A stretch of 7,680 bases of DNA from Methanobrevibacter thaueri (lineage in GTDB: Archaea; Methanobacteriota; Methanobacteria; Methanobacteriales; Methanobacteriaceae), in the NCBI RefSeq assembly GCF_015062905.1, contig NZ_SUTK01000062.1, positions 1-7,680 of the forward strand, written 5' to 3'. The notes beneath the pieces are model-generated. The model did not search any database. It saw nothing but the letters and a program-made list of their open reading frames with translations, and had not been told where the DNA came from. This document shows, piece after piece, positions 6,132 to 7,680 of this stretch. How positions within the stretch are numbered: the first letter of the stretch is position 1; each line of letters starts with the position of its first letter. A program made the translations under genes and the position numbers.

Positions 6132-6616
6132 AAATCACCAGATAATCTGCTAATAATCTCATTACAAACTTCCTCATCATAATATGGACTGGGAACTGCT
6201 AAATTCTTATAGAAATATTCTTGCATTTTTGTAGTGTACAACAAGAATTCAGTGTATCTTTCATCATAATCAACAGATTTGGCAAGTTTAGAGGATAACA
6301 GATTATCAAAGGAGTTAAATAAATCATTGAAGAAATTTTCATGTGAAATCAACTCATCAGGCCTATCCATTAATTGATAATACATTTCACAAATAGCCAT
6401 ATAATTATAGCATTCATTATCATAACCCTCTGATTTTAATTTCCTTGCAAAATCTATATAGGAATCATAGAATTCTTCCTTAAGGTTTTTATGATTTTTT
6501 TGTCGTTTAATCAATGCAAATATTCTCAGTATTAATGTTTTAATCTTATCATATGCCTTTTGAGCCGCATCACTTAAAATATATGGGACAGTATTGTTTT
6601 TTGCTTCTGAAATCAT
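6128..6616 (-). CDS. Alpha-helical hypothetical protein, possible antitoxin partner of the PIN protein
   Basis: This 162-residue protein is predicted almost wholly helical, with many Tyr, Asn, Lys and Glu residues (FYDSYIDFARKLKSEGYDNECYNYMAICEMYYQL at 49-82). I see no known domain, no DNA-binding motif and no signal peptide. The hydrophobic stretch at 27-36 (TLILRIFALI) is too short and too charged at its edges to call a membrane span. The start ATG at 6616 follows GAGGT with 6 bases between. The reading frame overlaps the PIN gene by 4 nt, so the two are translationally coupled. First position in a tight pair with a PIN nuclease suggests an antitoxin or accessory role, but it is unlike the usual short VapB proteins. 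It shares the cassette's very low GC content. Confidence 0.65.
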   Translation of the reverse strand: MISEAKNNTVPYILSDAAQKAYDKIKTLILRIFALIKRQKNHKNLKEEFYDSYIDFARKLKSEGYDNECYNYMAICEMYYQLMDRPDELISHENFFNDLFNSFDNLLSSKLAKSVDYDERYTEFLLYTTKMQEYFYKNLAVPSPYYDEEVCNEIISRLSGDL

Positions 6617-6706
6617 TTTTTTACCTCGATTAATGGTGTTAAATCAGATAATCCTATATTCCCTAAATTGAAATTAGCCTTAATTACCTGACCTAATCAA
6701 TGAATA

Positions 6707-6726
6707 ATACTTGAACTTACAAGTAT
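6707..6726. repeat. Inverted repeat between TATA box and predicted start of the PIN cassette (candidate operator)
   Basis: ATACTTG (6707-6713) and CAAGTAT (6720-6726) form a perfect 7-bp inverted repeat with a 6-nt spacer. It overlaps the edge of the TATA box and ends just before the predicted transcription start near 6702. This is a typical place for an archaeal repressor to block RNA polymerase recruitment. The protein that might bind it is unknown. Confidence 0.5.
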
Positions 6727-6731
6727 ATAAA
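6724..6731 (-). promoter_or_regulatory. TATA box of the PIN cassette
   Basis: The minus strand reads TTTATATA, a near-consensus archaeal TATA box. It predicts transcription from about 6702 and a leader of about 85 nt before ATG 6616. The rest of the 6617-6867 gap is AT-rich, with inverted repeats but no gene I can support. Confidence 0.55.
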
Positions 6732-6818
6732 GCATGAAGTTTTAAATGAGGTCAATTTTACGAACTCGGACAACTTTTTCTTGTTTTCGTTTAAACAAAA
6801 CAATTTAACATTTAAATC

Positions 6819-6873
6819 AAGTGAACTGTTCTTAAAATCTAAAAACAACAAGTAATAAGCAGAACGATCACTT
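6819..6873 (-). repeat. Imperfect inverted repeat at the 3' end of the repeat-protein gene, possible terminator region
   Basis: AAGTGA and GTTCT (within 6819-6832) match AGAAC and TCACTT (within 6861-6873) as inverted copies, 5 and 6 bp with a small internal bulge. The minus-strand loop is T-rich (TTGTTGTTTTTAGATTTT). The right arm covers the stop codon. The T-rich stretch could terminate transcription on its own; the long loop makes a classical hairpin doubtful. Confidence 0.3.
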
Positions 6874-7242
6874 TTCAAATCTTCTCAAGTCAAGCTTCCA
6901 TGTCTTGTATGCCAGGTCACTGTCGGTTTCCTTCCACTCCAAATCATTTGCCAAAACCTTCTTTTTCAGCACCTGAAGACTGGTGGCCCTCAAATCCGAA
7001 CCCCTGTAATACCATGCGCCATCCTTGAAGTAGACATTCAGAAAGCCTGTCACGTTATTCTTGTCGATTTCCTTGGATTTGTTTGCGAGATTCTCATCAA
7101 GAATGTTCCATTTCAGTCCGTACAGGTTCACCAGAAGCTCAAGTTCCTTCAGTGTCGCCGCCTTAAGGGACCTGTCCCCGAACTGGTATTCCCAGCTCAT
7201 GTCATCCAAAAGGTAAACGTTCATGAATCCTGAAAACTTCAT
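6868..7242 (-). CDS. Small protein of two tandem ~55-residue repeats
   Basis: This 124-residue protein has two homologous units, 4-60 and 65-118. The shared pattern is [ST]GF[ML]NVY..D..W.Y...D, then a helical part (LK.LE..V...GL.W or VLKKKVLANDLEW), then D..LA.K...[IL]D. The TGFLNVYF...WYYR start recalls AP2-like or arm-type DNA-binding beta folds, but this is weak and I assign no function. I chose ATG 7242 rather than the longer frame from 7329. The latter would overlap the winged-helix gene by 86 nt, and its extra residues are only that gene read in another frame. From 7242, GGGG at 7250-7253 gives a usable ribosome site, and just one base separates the upstream TGA from the ATG (TGATATG). 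It is therefore coupled to the regulator gene. Confidence 0.7.
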   Translation of the reverse strand: MKFSGFMNVYLLDDMSWEYQFGDRSLKAATLKELELLVNLYGLKWNILDENLANKSKEIDKNNVTGFLNVYFKDGAWYYRGSDLRATSLQVLKKKVLANDLEWKETDSDLAYKTWKLDLRRFEK

Positions 7243-7243
7243 A

Positions 7244-7522
7244 TCAATTCCCCACATTGTCCAGATGATCGGCGATTTCCTCTCCAACGCCAGTGAGCTT
7301 ATACTTCCGTCCACGGTATGCATCCTCATTCAGGCAGACTGCAACGCCGCAATCATTCAGCTGATGAAGGACCTTGGAAATATGATTAAGCTTGATGTCT
7401 GCATCCCTTGAAATGTCTGACGGAGTCTTCACATTACCTTTGAGCGCCTTAACGCATCTGACTCTATATGAGGAAATGTTAACGTAAGCATATACCTTCA
7501 ATGTCTCATCGTCCATCAGCAT
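7244..7522 (-). CDS. Winged-helix transcriptional regulator (archaeal MarR/ArsR-like)
   Basis: This protein of up to 92 residues has a clear winged-helix pattern: SSYRVRCVKALKGNVKTPSDISRD (17-40) leads to the recognition helix region IKLNHISKVLHQLNDCGV (43-60), and the wing is VCLNEDAYRGRKYKLTGVGEEI (62-83). Small single-domain archaeal regulators of this kind bind operator DNA as dimers. The annotated ATG at 7522 is only 2 nt after AAGG; the third codon (ATG at 7516) is 8 nt from it and may be the real start. The gene is first in a two-gene operon with the repeat protein. An inverted repeat spans its promoter region, which suggests autoregulation. Confidence 0.85.
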   Translation of the reverse strand: MLMDDETLKVYAYVNISSYRVRCVKALKGNVKTPSDISRDADIKLNHISKVLHQLNDCGVAVCLNEDAYRGRKYKLTGVGEEIADHLDNVGN

Positions 7523-7552
7523 CGCCTTAATTTTGTAAAAATAGAATCAAAA

Positions 7553-7609
7553 CAGTATTAATATTGCCCAGCCATCATGTAAAACCAGGCAATAATCCGC
7601 TTAATACTG
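7553..7609. repeat. Two-block inverted repeat upstream of the winged-helix gene (candidate operator)
   Basis: CAGTATTAA (7553-7561) and TTAATACTG (7601-7609) are perfect inverted copies. Inside them TATTGCC (7562-7568) is matched by GGCAATA (7588-7594). The right arm has about 6 extra bases between the blocks. The left arm overlaps the sequence most likely to be the TATA box of the regulator gene. It could bind two regulator dimers or fold as a cruciform or RNA hairpin. Confidence 0.45.
7554..7565 (-). promoter_or_regulatory. Candidate TATA element of the winged-helix operon
   Basis: The minus strand reads AATATTAATACT, centred about 38 nt before ATG 7522 and predicting a start near 7534. 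It is a poor match to the consensus; support comes mainly from spacing and from the overlapping inverted repeat. Confidence 0.3.
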
Positions 7610-7660
7610 ATAACATATTGTGTTTTTTGCAAGTTGTAGAAAAACATGAGATATGTTTCC

Positions 7661-7680
7661 CCATATAAATTATATATTTT
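7661..7680. promoter_or_regulatory. Very AT-rich, partly palindromic stretch at the window edge
   Basis: ATATAAATTATAT (7663-7675) is a perfect 13-bp palindrome containing TATA-like sequence on both strands. It could be a promoter for a plus-strand gene beyond 7680 or an upstream promoter for the minus-strand regulator; the direction cannot be decided here. Confidence 0.25.

Noticed and set aside
6781..6803. Inverted repeat TTGTTTT...AAAACAA in the gap downstream of the repeat-protein gene
   Set aside because: The arms are simple A/T-rich words with one G-C pair, interrupted by mismatches, with no T-tract after them on the minus strand; likely chance.
7243..7329. Longer N-terminus for the tandem-repeat protein, starting at ATG 7329
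   Set aside because: The extra 29 residues overlap the well-supported winged-helix gene in another frame and do not belong to the repeat unit. ATG 7242 directly after the regulator's stop is a better start.
7642..7658. AAACAT/ATGTTT inverted repeat near the right edge
   Set aside because: Six-base arms in very AT-rich DNA are expected by chance, and it has no clear relation to a promoter or gene end.
1..7680. CRISPR array, tRNA or rRNA genes, att sites
   Set aside because: I saw no regularly spaced direct repeats, no cloverleaf-like sequence with a TTCGA-type loop, and no rRNA sequence. The only mobile-element signature is the IS right end.

Overview
The window looks like archaeal chromosome from a methanogen of the order Methanobacteriales, most likely Methanobrevibacter or a close relative. 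The support is indirect. Intergenic DNA is very AT-rich, start codons are preceded by GGTGA-type Shine-Dalgarno sites, TATA boxes sit about 50 nt upstream of starts, terminators are U-rich, and the proteome has the flavour of these archaea: zinc-ribbon membrane proteins, a secreted Ig-like protein and an archaeal winged-helix regulator. No rRNA, tRNA, CRISPR array or origin was found.

Layout. Positions 1-234 are the right end of an IS200/IS605-type element: the last 57 codons of tnpB plus the terminal hairpin ending in GGTTCAA. The element abuts the truncated 3' part of a host gene (235-628). On the minus strand, 3680 to 669 is a two-gene operon: a 701-residue multidomain protein (TPR repeats, zinc ribbon, NADAR domain, and a C-terminal domain that resembles an ADP-ribosyltransferase fold), followed 9 nt later by a DraG/ARH-type ADP-ribosylglycohydrolase. 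A divergent plus-strand gene (3900-4772) encodes a zinc-ribbon membrane protein. Two back-to-back hairpin/T-tract terminators (4774-4852) separate it from a convergent secreted Ig-like protein (4870-5388, minus). Upstream of that, 5460-6616 (minus) is a strikingly AT-rich two-gene cassette of an alpha-helical protein overlapping a PIN-domain nuclease by 4 nt. It has its own TATA box, with an inverted repeat between the TATA box and the predicted transcription start. The right end, 6868-7522 (minus), holds a winged-helix regulator followed almost without a gap by a small protein made of two copies of a roughly 55-residue repeat. An inverted repeat covers the regulator's promoter region.

How the genes may work together. 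The strongest candidate for a little-described system is the NADAR plus ADP-ribosylglycohydrolase operon. Both enzyme classes remove or hydrolyse ADP-ribose linkages, so the pair suggests reversal of ADP-ribosylation of nucleic acid or protein, or NAD-related metabolite repair, possibly tied to defence. The PIN cassette looks like a recently acquired toxin-antitoxin-like module. The tnpB end supplies a predicted RNA-guided nuclease guide pointing into the interrupted host gene. No stretch longer than 300 bases lacks a gene. The larger gaps (3681-3899, 6617-6867, 7523-7680) hold promoters and inverted repeats, described below.
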